Positions 1 through 7,508 of a stretch of 64,000 nt of DNA are shown here, one piece after another. The translations under genes and the position numbers were made by a program. This stretch comes from Myroides marinus (GTDB lineage Bacteria > Bacteroidota > Bacteroidia > Flavobacteriales > Flavobacteriaceae), in assembly GCF_900109075.1 (NCBI RefSeq), contig NZ_FNYS01000012.1, positions 1-64,000 on the forward strand. Reading direction: 5' to 3'. Under the pieces are notes generated by a model. The model was not told the DNA's origin, ran no database searches, and saw nothing but the letters and a program-made list of their open reading frames with translations. Positions within the stretch are counted from its first letter, which is position 1; each line of letters starts with the position of its first letter.

Positions 1-340
1 ACCCTGAGATTAAACAAGCATATTTACTAGCTAATAATCTCAGAAACATATATAATTTAAAAATAGATAAAGAAATAGCGATGACTAAGCTTGCCCATTG
101 GTTCAATGACATTGAAAAGACTTCAATCAAATACTTTAATACGGTTTTAAAGACTTTTAATGTACATTATAACGAAATCATTAATTACTTTAATAATAGA
201 AGTACTAATGCTTCTGCTGAATCATTTAATGCGAAAATTAAATACTTCCGTATGATGTATAGAGGGGTTAGAGATAAGAAGTTTTTTCTTTTTAGATTAA
301 CTAAACTTTTTGCTTAGTCCCCAACTTTTGCAACTGATCC
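1..340 (+). mobile_element. 3' end of an ISL3/ISAon1-like insertion sequence
   Basis: The left edge of the window lies inside an insertion sequence. The transposase C-terminus reads off the edge, and about 20 bases after its stop there is a short non-coding end containing CCCCAACTTTTGCAACTGAT, which looks like the terminal inverted repeat. The boundary near 340 is estimated from that motif. The partner end and target duplication are outside the window, so completeness of the element cannot be judged. Confidence 0.65.
3..317 (+). CDS. Transposase, C-terminal part (DDE, ISL3/ISAon1-like)
   Basis: This is an open frame entering from the left edge; it is open from base 3, ahead of the first in-frame ATG at 81. 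The visible 104 residues end in NASAESFNAKIKYFRMMYRGVRDKKFFLFRLTKLFA-type sequence (residues about 70-104 of the fragment). That is the conserved C-terminal block of DDE transposases of the ISL3 superfamily in Bacteroidota, including the last acidic residue (the E of SAESFNAKIK). The gene is 5'-truncated by the window, not visibly mutated. Family placement is from memory of this signature; subgroup (ISAon1 versus other ISL3) is uncertain. Confidence 0.75.
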   Translation, partial: PEIKQAYLLANNLRNIYNLKIDKEIAMTKLAHWFNDIEKTSIKYFNTVLKTFNVHYNEIINYFNNRSTNASAESFNAKIKYFRMMYRGVRDKKFFLFRLTKLFA

Positions 341-377
341 TTGATTTACAATGGATTATTATGATATATTTAAAAAT

Positions 378-412
378 AAAAAAATCCGTAAGTAATTGAT
401 ACTTACGGATTT
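378..412 (-). terminator. Terminator of tRNA-Pro
   Basis: A 13-bp perfect stem (AAATCCGTAAGTA with its complement, loop ATTGA) is followed on the minus strand by a run of T. It lies just downstream of the minus-strand tRNA-Pro. Confidence 0.85.
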
Positions 413-436
413 AGGCACATTCTGATGCCGAAAAAG

Positions 437-511
437 TCGGGGTGGCAGGATTCGAACCTGCGACCTCCTGCTCCCAAAGCAGGCGCGATGACCGGGCTAC
501 GCTACACCCCG
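437..511 (-). tRNA. tRNA-Pro (anticodon TGG)
   Basis: On the minus strand the sequence folds as a cloverleaf. The 7-bp acceptor stem is CGGGGTG / CACCCCG with discriminator A, the anticodon arm is CCTGC-TTTGGGA-GCAGG with anticodon TGG, and the T arm is GCAGGTTCGAATCCTGC. No CCA is encoded. The gene has its own promoter upstream and a hairpin terminator downstream, so it is a single-gene transcription unit next to the insertion sequence end. Confidence 0.95.
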
Positions 512-537
512 CTAGACTTATTTTGTCATTGCGAGTG

Positions 538-567
538 CAAAGGTAGTATAAAATTTTTTACATGCAA
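538..567 (-). promoter_or_regulatory. Promoter of tRNA-Pro
   Basis: Minus strand: TTG (565-567), 19 bases, then TACCTTTG (538-545), matching the Bacteroidota TTG-N17-23-TAnnTTTG consensus. It is followed directly by CACTCGCA, which is also found at the tRNA-Met promoter. Confidence 0.8.
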
Positions 568-626
568 GAAAAAAAAGAAATAAATTAAAATTATTACACT
601 ATTTGTTTTTTCTACAGTAAGTAGTT

Positions 627-655
627 TTGAAACGCGGATAAAAAAACTATTTTTG
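627..655 (+). promoter_or_regulatory. Promoter of trxB
   Basis: TTG at 627-629, an 18-base spacer, and TATTTTTG at 648-655 match the Bacteroidota sigma-A consensus. The expected start of transcription is about 20 bases before the trxB ATG. Confidence 0.75.
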
Positions 656-681
656 TTTCACTAACAGTAAAACATATCATT

Positions 682-1623
682 ATGTCAAATATAGAGAGAG
701 TAAAGTGTCTTATTATAGGTTCAGGACCTGCAGGTTATACAGCAGCAATATATGCAGCACGTGCTAATATGGCACCAGTATTATATCAAGGAATGCAACC
801 AGGAGGACAATTAACAACTACGAATGAAGTAGAGAATTTCCCAGGATACCCAGAAGGTGTTACTGGACCAGAAATGATGATGCAGTTACAAGCACAAGCA
901 CAACGTTTTGGTGCTGATATTCGCGATGGTTGGGTTACTAAAGCAGAATTAACAGGAGAAGTTAAGAAAGTATGGGTAAATGAAACGACTGAGGTACATG
1001 CTGATACAGTAATCATCTCTACAGGAGCTACAGCTAAGTATTTAGGCTTACCATCAGAACAACATTATTTATCTTTAGGTGGAGGTGTGTCTGCATGTGC
1101 TGTATGTGATGGATTCTTCTATAGAAATCAAGAAGTAGTTATAGTAGGTGCTGGAGATTCTGCATGTGAAGAAGCACATTACTTATCTAAGTTATGTAAG
1201 AAGGTAACTATGTTAGTGCGTAGTGATAAATTCCGTTCTTCTCGTATTATGGAGGAGCGTGTACGTAATACTGAAAATATTGAAATCTTAATGAATACTT
1301 CTACTGAAGAGGTATTAGGAGATGGTAATGTAGTAAGTGGTATCCGTGTGAAAGATAATGTAACAGGGGAATTAAGAGATATTGAAGCAACAGGATTTTT
1401 CGTAGCTATCGGTCATAAACCTAATACAGATATCTTTAAAGGAGAATTAGAAATGGATGAGACAGGATACTTAATCACTCAAGGAAAAACAAGTAAAACG
1501 AATGTAGAAGGAGTATTTGCTTGTGGAGATGTTCAGGATAAAGATTACAGACAGGCTATCACAGCTGCTGGATCTGGATGTATTGCTGCTTTAGATGCAG
1601 AGCGTTATTTAGCTTCTAAGTAA
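682..1623 (+). CDS. trxB: Thioredoxin reductase (NADPH)
   Basis: This flavoenzyme passes electrons from NADPH to thioredoxin in the cytoplasm. The 313 residues are the normal length of low-molecular-weight TrxB. Visible signatures are the FAD-binding GSGPAG at residues 13-18, the redox-active CAVC disulfide at 139-142, the NADPH-binding GAGDSA at about 156-161, and the C-terminal FAD motif FACGDVQD near 285. It is monocistronic, with its own TAnnTTTG promoter and a hairpin terminator after the stop. The ATG at 682 sits a short leader after the promoter. The CAVC form of the active site is common in Bacteroidota. Confidence 0.97.
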   Translation: MSNIERVKCLIIGSGPAGYTAAIYAARANMAPVLYQGMQPGGQLTTTNEVENFPGYPEGVTGPEMMMQLQAQAQRFGADIRDGWVTKAELTGEVKKVWVNETTEVHADTVIISTGATAKYLGLPSEQHYLSLGGGVSACAVCDGFFYRNQEVVIVGAGDSACEEAHYLSKLCKKVTMLVRSDKFRSSRIMEERVRNTENIEILMNTSTEEVLGDGNVVSGIRVKDNVTGELRDIEATGFFVAIGHKPNTDIFKGELEMDETGYLITQGKTSKTNVEGVFACGDVQDKDYRQAITAAGSGCIAALDAERYLASK

Positions 1624-1664
1624 AAAAAGACATTAAAGAATAAATTACTAAGACTAGTAAGAGG

Positions 1665-1697
1665 AAAGGCAAGGTATAATATACTTTGCCTTTTTTT
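1665..1697 (+). terminator. Terminator of trxB
   Basis: A stem of about 12 bp (AAGGCAAGGTATA pairing with TATACTTTGCCTT, one G-T pair) is followed by seven T, 42 bases after the trxB stop. Confidence 0.85.
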
Positions 1698-1785
1698 GTG
1701 TTTAGTGCTGAAAATATCAAAAGCGGTAAAAGTTTGAATTGTATAAGTTTTGATGCTATTCTAAGTATAGTAAGAACATAATTAT

Positions 1786-1860
1786 AGTATAGTGTAAGTA
1801 CCAAAATGCCTTGTTTTAGTACTTGCACTATACTTGCATTATACTAGGACTGTACTTACA
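1786..1860. repeat. Intergenic 11-bp-unit hairpin repeat, copy A
   Basis: Left arm 1786-1806 pairs with right arm 1814-1834 (19 of 21 positions) around the loop TGCCTTG. The right side continues as 11-base units TGCACTATACT (1824-1834) and TGCATTATACT (1835-1845). The complement of this block closely resembles the element at 16573-16643, in opposite orientation. It occupies the middle of the 490-base gap between trxB and the ABC ATPase gene; apart from the trxB terminator and a possible -7 box at 2088-2095, I see nothing else in that gap. Confidence 0.7.
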
Positions 1861-2114
1861 TGTGCTAGCCAATAGAATGATATAAAACAAATGTGCTGTG
1901 TAAGGAATGAGAGAAAGATACGTTTACTTTTTATTGGCAATAAATGAATGTCAATATCTATGGTAAAATTGGTGAATAGTTATATTATTTATTCTTAAAA
2001 AGGTTTAAATAATAAGTGTTGCTGGGAGAGTATATATCTTTTTACTTTTTAATAGTTAATGTTCTATAGTGCTTGTAGGTATATTATTATATTTGCTCTT
2101 CATAAAAAATAGAA

Positions 2115-3077
2115 ATGCTTTTACTTAAAAATATATCATTCAGTTACTTAGAAGGGAAGACGGTTATTAAAAATCTTAATCTAGCAATAGAGAAGGGGCA
2201 ACACGTAGCTTTATTAGGAGAAAGTGGGTGCGGAAAGAGTACTTTATTAAAACTTATATATGGTTTAAAAGATTTAGATGGAGGAGAAATCTACTGGAAT
2301 GACAAGCAAGTTTTAGGACCAGCATATCACCTAGTACCTGGGATGGATGAGATGAGATATTTAGCTCAGGACTTTGACTTAATGCCTTTTACTTCTGTAA
2401 AAGAAAATATAGGTAAGTATCTATCTAATTTTTACTTAAAAGAAAAAGAGCATAGGATAAATGAATTGTTAGCTCTTGTAGATCTAGTAGACTATGCTGA
2501 TGTAAAAGTAAAAAACCTTAGTGGTGGACAACAACAACGTGTAGCTATCGCTAGAGTATTGGCTCTGGAGCCTGAGATTCTACTATTAGATGAACCTTTT
2601 AGTCATATAGACTATTCTAGAAGAAGTTTGCTTAGACGTAACTTATTTGCTTATTTAAAAGAAAAAGGGATTACATGTGTTGTAGCTACTCATGATAGTA
2701 TAGATGCATTGAGCTTCGCTGATGAAACTATCGTTCTTAAAGATGGGGAGTTAATAGATATGGGAGAGACTAAAGATGTATATGATTTTCCGATGAATAG
2801 ATATGTAGCTTCTTTATTCGGTGAGGTGAATGAATTATTTATTTCAGACTTCACTTCTACATTTGATGAAGATGAGTTATTACTAATATACCCGCATCAA
2901 TTAATGTTGTCTAAGCAAAAGGGACAAATAGAAGTAGAGGTATTAGATTCTTACTTTAAAGGCGATGGATATATGATTAAGACTTTCTTTAATGAGGATA
3001 GAGTAGTATTCTTTGATCATCCTTTTGATATAGAGAAGGGTTCTAAAATTAAATTAGCACTAAAGAAATTTCAATAA
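2115..3077 (+). CDS. ABC transporter ATP-binding protein (orphan)
   Basis: This is the cytoplasmic ATPase subunit of an ABC transporter. The 320 residues show Walker A GESGCGKST (35-43), Q-loop LAQDF (83-87), signature LSGGQ (135-139), Walker B ILLLDEP (155-161) and the H-loop THDS (H193). The C-terminal 100 residues look like the regulatory/TOBE-type extension of the PotA/FbpC/MalK group, so iron, polyamine or anion uptake is possible. No permease or binding protein is adjacent; it is flanked by a repeat-bearing gap and a terminator. TATATTTG at 2088-2095 is a plausible -7 box giving a leader of about 13 bases. The substrate cannot be told from the sequence. Confidence 0.9.
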   Translation: MLLLKNISFSYLEGKTVIKNLNLAIEKGQHVALLGESGCGKSTLLKLIYGLKDLDGGEIYWNDKQVLGPAYHLVPGMDEMRYLAQDFDLMPFTSVKENIGKYLSNFYLKEKEHRINELLALVDLVDYADVKVKNLSGGQQQRVAIARVLALEPEILLLDEPFSHIDYSRRSLLRRNLFAYLKEKGITCVVATHDSIDALSFADETIVLKDGELIDMGETKDVYDFPMNRYVASLFGEVNELFISDFTSTFDEDELLLIYPHQLMLSKQKGQIEVEVLDSYFKGDGYMIKTFFNEDRVVFFDHPFDIEKGSKIKLALKKFQ

Positions 3078-3081
3078 TAAC

Positions 3082-3116
3082 AAAAAACGCTACTTAAATT
3101 TAAGTAGCGTTTTTTT
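3082..3116 (+). terminator. Terminator of the ABC ATPase gene
   Basis: A near-perfect palindrome, AAAACGCTACTTAAA with its complement, followed by seven T, starts four bases after the stop codon. Confidence 0.9.
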
Positions 3117-3152
3117 GTTATACTATAGTTTACTTTCCTAGTATAAGGATAT

Positions 3153-3182
3153 AAAAAAAGCTCAGCATTTGCTGAGCCTTTT
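3153..3182 (-). terminator. Terminator of the S9 peptidase gene
   Basis: On the minus strand AAGGCTCAGC-AAAT-GCTGAGCTT is followed by a T run, eight bases after the peptidase stop. Confidence 0.88.
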
Positions 3183-3190
3183 AAAAGTTA

Positions 3191-5611
3191 TTATTTTTTG
3201 TTTTTCACGTATTTTTCTAAGAATTGATCTTGCTCCCATAATAGGTGGAAGATGTTTTCTTTAGCAGCGTATCCGTGGCTTTCTTTAGGTAAAATAACCA
3301 TTCTAACTGGTGCTCCTAAACCTTTTAAAGCTTGGAAATAACGCTCTGTCTGTAATGTGAATGTTCCAGGGTTATTATCAGCTTCACCGTGTACTAATAA
3401 CATTGGAGTTTTCATCTTACCTGCATTCATGAATGGAGACATAGTGTTGTATACTTCAGGTACTTCCCAGTAGTTTCTTTGCTCTGATTGGAATCCAAAA
3501 GGAGTTAATGTTCTGTTGTAAGCTCCACTACGTGCAATACCTGCAGCGAATAAATCAGAGTGTGTTAGTAAGTTAGCAGTCATAAATGCTCCATAAGAGT
3601 GTCCTCCTACAGCTACTCTTTTTCTGTCGATATATCCTAATGCATCTACTGCATCGATAGCTGCTTTACCATTAGCTACTAACTGTTGTACATAAGTATC
3701 ATTAGGTTCTTCTTTTCCTTCTCCTACGATAGGGAATGATGCGTCATCTAATACAGCATATCCTTTAGTTACCCAATAGATGAATGATCCGTATGATGGG
3801 AATGTAAACTCGTTAGGATTATGTGTTACCTGAGCAGCACTATTTTTGTCTTTGTACTCAGCAGGGTAAGCCCAAATTAATAGAGGTAACTTCTCTTTCT
3901 TAGCTTTGATGTCGTATCCAGCTGGTAAGTATAAAGTACCTGATAACTCTAAACCATCTTCTCTTTTATATTTAATTACCTCTTTATGTACTCCGTTAAG
4001 TGTAGAGAAAGGGTTTTTAAAAGAAGTAATTGCTTTTAAGTCATTTTTCTTATTGATGTTTCTGAAGTAGTAGTTAGGGTACTCAGTAGCTGACTGAATA
4101 GATACTAATACTAATCCTTTCTTAACATCTTCTATAGATTGGATAGTTTCTTTTTTGTCTGTATAAGTAGATTGGTATAATCTCTTAGTCTTTAACGAAG
4201 ATAAATCAAACTCATCGATGAAAGGGAACTGACCTTTAGCAGTATAACCTTGTCCGATTAAGAAAAGTTTATTGTTCTCTTTCGCTAATACATAACGATC
4301 GAATTCGTTTCTTTTTAATTCAAAAGTACCTGGATCACTGTAAACGTCTTGAGAGTTTCTATCTTCTATTTTTACAGGAGCATCATTAAATTTAGATGGA
4401 TCAATGATGAATGTTCTAGTGTTTCTAGTATCATACCATTGGTCACTTACTAAAGCTAAGTTATTATCTCCCCAAGTGATACCACCATAACGTTGAGATA
4501 ACTTAACGATAGATTTAGGAGCGTCATTAAATGGAGCATCCCATGTAAATACTTCGTCTCTGAATGGTACATCTTTAGCTGGATCACCTCCGTCTAATGC
4601 TTCTACGAAGTAGATACTAGCAGGTTTGTCTGCTCTCCATCCCATACTTCTCTTACCTTCACGAGTAGCCATAAATCCTTTAGGCATAATCTCACTTAGA
4701 GGAATGTCGTTTACTTCTTTTACTAATTTACCAGCTTTGTCATACACCACAGTTTTCATTGGGAATCGGTTTAACGATACTAAGTATGAGAAAGGCTTCT
4801 GTAATGTAGTAACCATGATGTATTCTCCATCAGGAGAGAAGCTAGATCCTACATATAAATCTCCTTTAACGAAAAGTGATTTGTTACCTTTTAAATCTAT
4901 TTTATAAAGTTCAGAATTAACTAATGTTTCAAAGTTAGCTTCATCAGTTTTGTTTTTTAATAAATCTTGGTATGTTCTGTTTGAAGAAACTACTCCCTCA
5001 CTTACAGATACGATAGGGCCATTAGGAAGATTTTTAGAAGTATCTATTAATGCTGGCCTATTAGCAGGTATCTGATTGATTAATAAAGATTGGCTGTCTC
5101 TAAACCATGTGATAGGGTTACCAATGTTAGCATTTAGGTTTGCTTCTGTTAATTTAGTTGCTTGAGCAGTCTTAACATCAACAATCCAAAGCTCTACGCC
5201 ATTAATAGCTGTATTAGTGAACGCAATTTTAGATTGGTCAGGAGACCAAGTGATATTAGTAATTCTAGGATTAGCAGGTAATCCTTTTACTTGTATTTCT
5301 TGAGTATCTTTTACTTTACGAACTTTGATATTAGTAGTGTAAGTAACAGTACTAGAGATATTAGTGTTCACGTCAATACGCAAACCTGCAAGTCTCATTT
5401 CGTTAAGGTTTAGATCCATCAATGTTTTATATGTACTTCTGTAAGTAAGTAACATATATTCCATTTTGTTATCCATTGAAATAGCAGGGGCTCTTTCAAA
5501 ATCAGCTAGTTCTAAAATTTCTTTAGAAGGTTTCTGATAAGTCACATTTTCTTGTGCATACATAGAAGTAATCAAAAAAAGAGATAATAATGTCGTTTTG
5601 ATTATTTTCAT
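3191..5611 (-). CDS. Secreted S9-family prolyl oligopeptidase-like serine peptidase
   Basis: This is a periplasmic or cell-envelope peptidase. A signal peptide is visible at the N-terminus (MKIIKTTLLSLFLITSMYAQ). Residues about 60-500 form the beta-propeller half (WSPDQSKIAFTN repeats). The C-terminal alpha/beta-hydrolase half carries the nucleophile motif GHSYG (Ser about 672), Asp in HGEADNN (about 742) and His in KESHGY (about 778). Length 806 matches the S9C/glutamyl-peptidase-like group of Bacteroidota. The gene is monocistronic, ending in its own terminator and divergent from fabH. Exact specificity (acylaminoacyl, dipeptidyl or glutamyl) is not readable from sequence alone. Confidence 0.92.
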   Translation of the reverse strand: MKIIKTTLLSLFLITSMYAQENVTYQKPSKEILELADFERAPAISMDNKMEYMLLTYRSTYKTLMDLNLNEMRLAGLRIDVNTNISSTVTYTTNIKVRKVKDTQEIQVKGLPANPRITNITWSPDQSKIAFTNTAINGVELWIVDVKTAQATKLTEANLNANIGNPITWFRDSQSLLINQIPANRPALIDTSKNLPNGPIVSVSEGVVSSNRTYQDLLKNKTDEANFETLVNSELYKIDLKGNKSLFVKGDLYVGSSFSPDGEYIMVTTLQKPFSYLVSLNRFPMKTVVYDKAGKLVKEVNDIPLSEIMPKGFMATREGKRSMGWRADKPASIYFVEALDGGDPAKDVPFRDEVFTWDAPFNDAPKSIVKLSQRYGGITWGDNNLALVSDQWYDTRNTRTFIIDPSKFNDAPVKIEDRNSQDVYSDPGTFELKRNEFDRYVLAKENNKLFLIGQGYTAKGQFPFIDEFDLSSLKTKRLYQSTYTDKKETIQSIEDVKKGLVLVSIQSATEYPNYYFRNINKKNDLKAITSFKNPFSTLNGVHKEVIKYKREDGLELSGTLYLPAGYDIKAKKEKLPLLIWAYPAEYKDKNSAAQVTHNPNEFTFPSYGSFIYWVTKGYAVLDDASFPIVGEGKEEPNDTYVQQLVANGKAAIDAVDALGYIDRKRVAVGGHSYGAFMTANLLTHSDLFAAGIARSGAYNRTLTPFGFQSEQRNYWEVPEVYNTMSPFMNAGKMKTPMLLVHGEADNNPGTFTLQTERYFQALKGLGAPVRMVILPKESHGYAAKENIFHLLWEQDQFLEKYVKNKK

Positions 5612-5720
5612 ATTGGTTAGGTGTTTACGTTAGGTCGGCTAATATAAAGGAATTTCTGCAGTATCAAATAGATAGTGTAGCTTTTTATAGTTAAAATGCG
5701 AAAGATTTTAGTTATTAGTG

Positions 5721-5728
5721 TATTTTTG
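5721..5728 (+). promoter_or_regulatory. -7 element of fabH promoter
   Basis: TATTTTTG, 26 bases before the fabH ATG, fits TAnnTTTG. No good TTG element is seen at the usual distance. Confidence 0.5.
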
Positions 5729-5754
5729 TATTACATAAACCAATTATTTATAAG

Positions 5755-6762
5755 ATGTTTAGATCAAAGATTAGCGGACTAGGTTATTATGTTCCAGAGA
5801 ATGTAGTTACAAATGATGACCTGTCAAAGTTGATGGATACAAATCATGAATGGATAGTCGAAAGAACTGGAATTCACGAGAGAAGACATAAAGCATTAGA
5901 AGAAGATACTACTTCTGGAATGGGAGTAAAAGCTGCTCGTATTGCTATGGAAAGAGCAGGTGTAGAAGCAAAGGATATTGACTTTGTTGTATTTGCTACA
6001 TTGAGTCCAGATTATTATTTCCCAGGACCAGGTGTATTGTTACAACGTGATTTAGGATTGAATAACGTTGCTGCTTTAGATATTAGAGCACAATGTTCTG
6101 GTTTTATATACGCATTATCTATTGCTGACCAATATATTAAAACAGGTATGTATAAGACAGTTTTAGTAGTAGGGTCAGAAGTACACTCTGCAGGGTTAGA
6201 TATGACTACTAGAGGTAGAGGTGTGTCTGTAATCTTTGGAGATGGGGCAGGAGCTGCTGTATTGACTCGTTCTGAGAATGAGAATCAAGGGTTACTATCT
6301 ACTCATATTCACTCTCAAGGAGAGCACGCAGAAGAGTTATCTCTATTAGCGCCAGGTATGGGAGGAAGATGGGTGACAGATATCTTAAAAGATAATGATC
6401 CAGATGATATTAGTTATACACCTTATATGAATGGACAATTTGTGTTTAAAAATGCAGTAGTTCGTTTTAGTGAGGTGATTAATGAAGGTTTGGAAGCTAA
6501 TGGATTACAAGTGTCTGATATCAATATGTTAATACCTCACCAAGCAAACTTGAGAATATCTCAGTTTATCCAACAGAAGTTTGGATTAAGTGATGATCAA
6601 GTTTTTAATAATATACAAAAGTATGGAAATACAACTGCTGCTTCAGTGCCTATCGCTTTAACAGAAGCTTGGGAATCAGGTAAGATTAAAGAAGGTGATT
6701 TAGTAGTGTTAGCAGCCTTCGGTAGTGGATTTACTTGGGGTAGTGTGGTGATCAGATGGTAA
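5755..6762 (+). CDS. fabH: Beta-ketoacyl-ACP synthase III
   Basis: This enzyme condenses an acyl-CoA primer with malonyl-ACP to start fatty acid synthesis in the cytoplasm. The 335 residues carry the full catalytic triad: Cys114 in RAQCSGF, His262 in PHQANLRI, and Asn292 in YGNTTAAS. The FGDGAGAAVL block (161-170) is typical of FabH. In flavobacteria such enzymes usually prefer branched-chain primers, but specificity is not visible here. The fatty-acid hydroxylase gene follows after 38 bases on the same strand with no terminator between, so the two are probably co-transcribed. Confidence 0.95.
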   Translation: MFRSKISGLGYYVPENVVTNDDLSKLMDTNHEWIVERTGIHERRHKALEEDTTSGMGVKAARIAMERAGVEAKDIDFVVFATLSPDYYFPGPGVLLQRDLGLNNVAALDIRAQCSGFIYALSIADQYIKTGMYKTVLVVGSEVHSAGLDMTTRGRGVSVIFGDGAGAAVLTRSENENQGLLSTHIHSQGEHAEELSLLAPGMGGRWVTDILKDNDPDDISYTPYMNGQFVFKNAVVRFSEVINEGLEANGLQVSDINMLIPHQANLRISQFIQQKFGLSDDQVFNNIQKYGNTTAASVPIALTEAWESGKIKEGDLVVLAAFGSGFTWGSVVIRW

Positions 6763-6800
6763 AAAATAATTATATTAGCTGTAATTAAGTTAATGTAGTT

Positions 6801-7469
6801 ATGAAATTTGATAAAATTCACAATAAGGGTCAGGCTAGATTATTTAAGAATCCTTATTTAGAAATGCTAACTAAAGGGCATCCTGCTGTAATATGGGGGA
6901 TGTATATACCAGTATTATCATATATTGTATATCTTGGATATGCAGATTATAATTTTACGGTCCAGAATCTTATTCTTCTATTTTTTGGAGGGATGATATT
7001 CTGGACTTTTTTTGAATATATTGCTCATCGATATATATTTCATTTGATTAGTGACAAACCTAATGCACAACGGTTTGCATATATCATGCATGGTAATCAT
7101 CATCATTATCCTAGAGATAGACAAAGGTTATTTATGCCACCTGTTCCTAGTATTATCTTGGCATCAACATTGTTTGGATTACATTACCTAATCATGGGAA
7201 GATATACTTTTGGTTTTTATCCAGGTTTTATAATAGGTTATTTATTATATGCTTCTATGCATTATGCAATTCACGCTTTTGCCCCACCATTTAAGTTTAT
7301 GAAACCACTGTGGAGAAATCATCATTTACATCACTATAAAGATGAAGAGATGGGATTCGGAGTTAGTAATACTTTTTGGGATCGTGTGTTCGGAACTATG
7401 TTTGATTTAGATAAAGAGAAAGAGGACAAGGAGAAGGTAAAAGAACTCATGTTTGAGAAAAAGAAATAA
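6801..7469 (+). CDS. Fatty acid hydroxylase / sterol desaturase family membrane enzyme
   Basis: This is an integral-membrane di-iron oxygenase of 222 residues. The histidine clusters are HRYIFH (76-81), HGNHHH (97-102), HYAIH (154-158) and HHLHH (174-178), the pattern of fatty acid 2-hydroxylases of the PF04116 superfamily. About four membrane segments surround them. It lies directly downstream of fabH and likely shares its transcript, which points to 2-hydroxylation of membrane acyl chains (a known flavobacterial trait) rather than sterol chemistry. That role is inference from family and context. It ends in a terminator shared with the convergent nuclease gene. Confidence 0.88.
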   Translation: MKFDKIHNKGQARLFKNPYLEMLTKGHPAVIWGMYIPVLSYIVYLGYADYNFTVQNLILLFFGGMIFWTFFEYIAHRYIFHLISDKPNAQRFAYIMHGNHHHYPRDRQRLFMPPVPSIILASTLFGLHYLIMGRYTFGFYPGFIIGYLLYASMHYAIHAFAPPFKFMKPLWRNHHLHHYKDEEMGFGVSNTFWDRVFGTMFDLDKEKEDKEKVKELMFEKKK

Positions 7470-7508
7470 AAACAATAAAGGCTGTCATTTGACAGCCTTT
7501 ATTGTTTT
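7469..7508. terminator. Bidirectional terminator
   Basis: A long palindrome, AAAACAATAAAGGCTGTC-ATTT-complement, lies between the hydroxylase gene and the convergent endonuclease gene and touches both stop codons. T runs are present on both strands. Confidence 0.88.

Noticed and set aside
1..340. Active transposon affecting the tRNA-Pro region
   Set aside because: Only one end is visible; no target duplication or disruption of the tRNA unit can be shown.
1616..1828. Open frame of 70 codons, minus strand, after trxB
   Set aside because: It runs through the trxB terminator and the repeat element and its protein is a low-complexity hydrophobic stretch; an intergenic chance frame.
1786..1834. 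Intrinsic terminator
   Set aside because: The stem is long but no T run follows, and trxB already has a good terminator 90 bases earlier.
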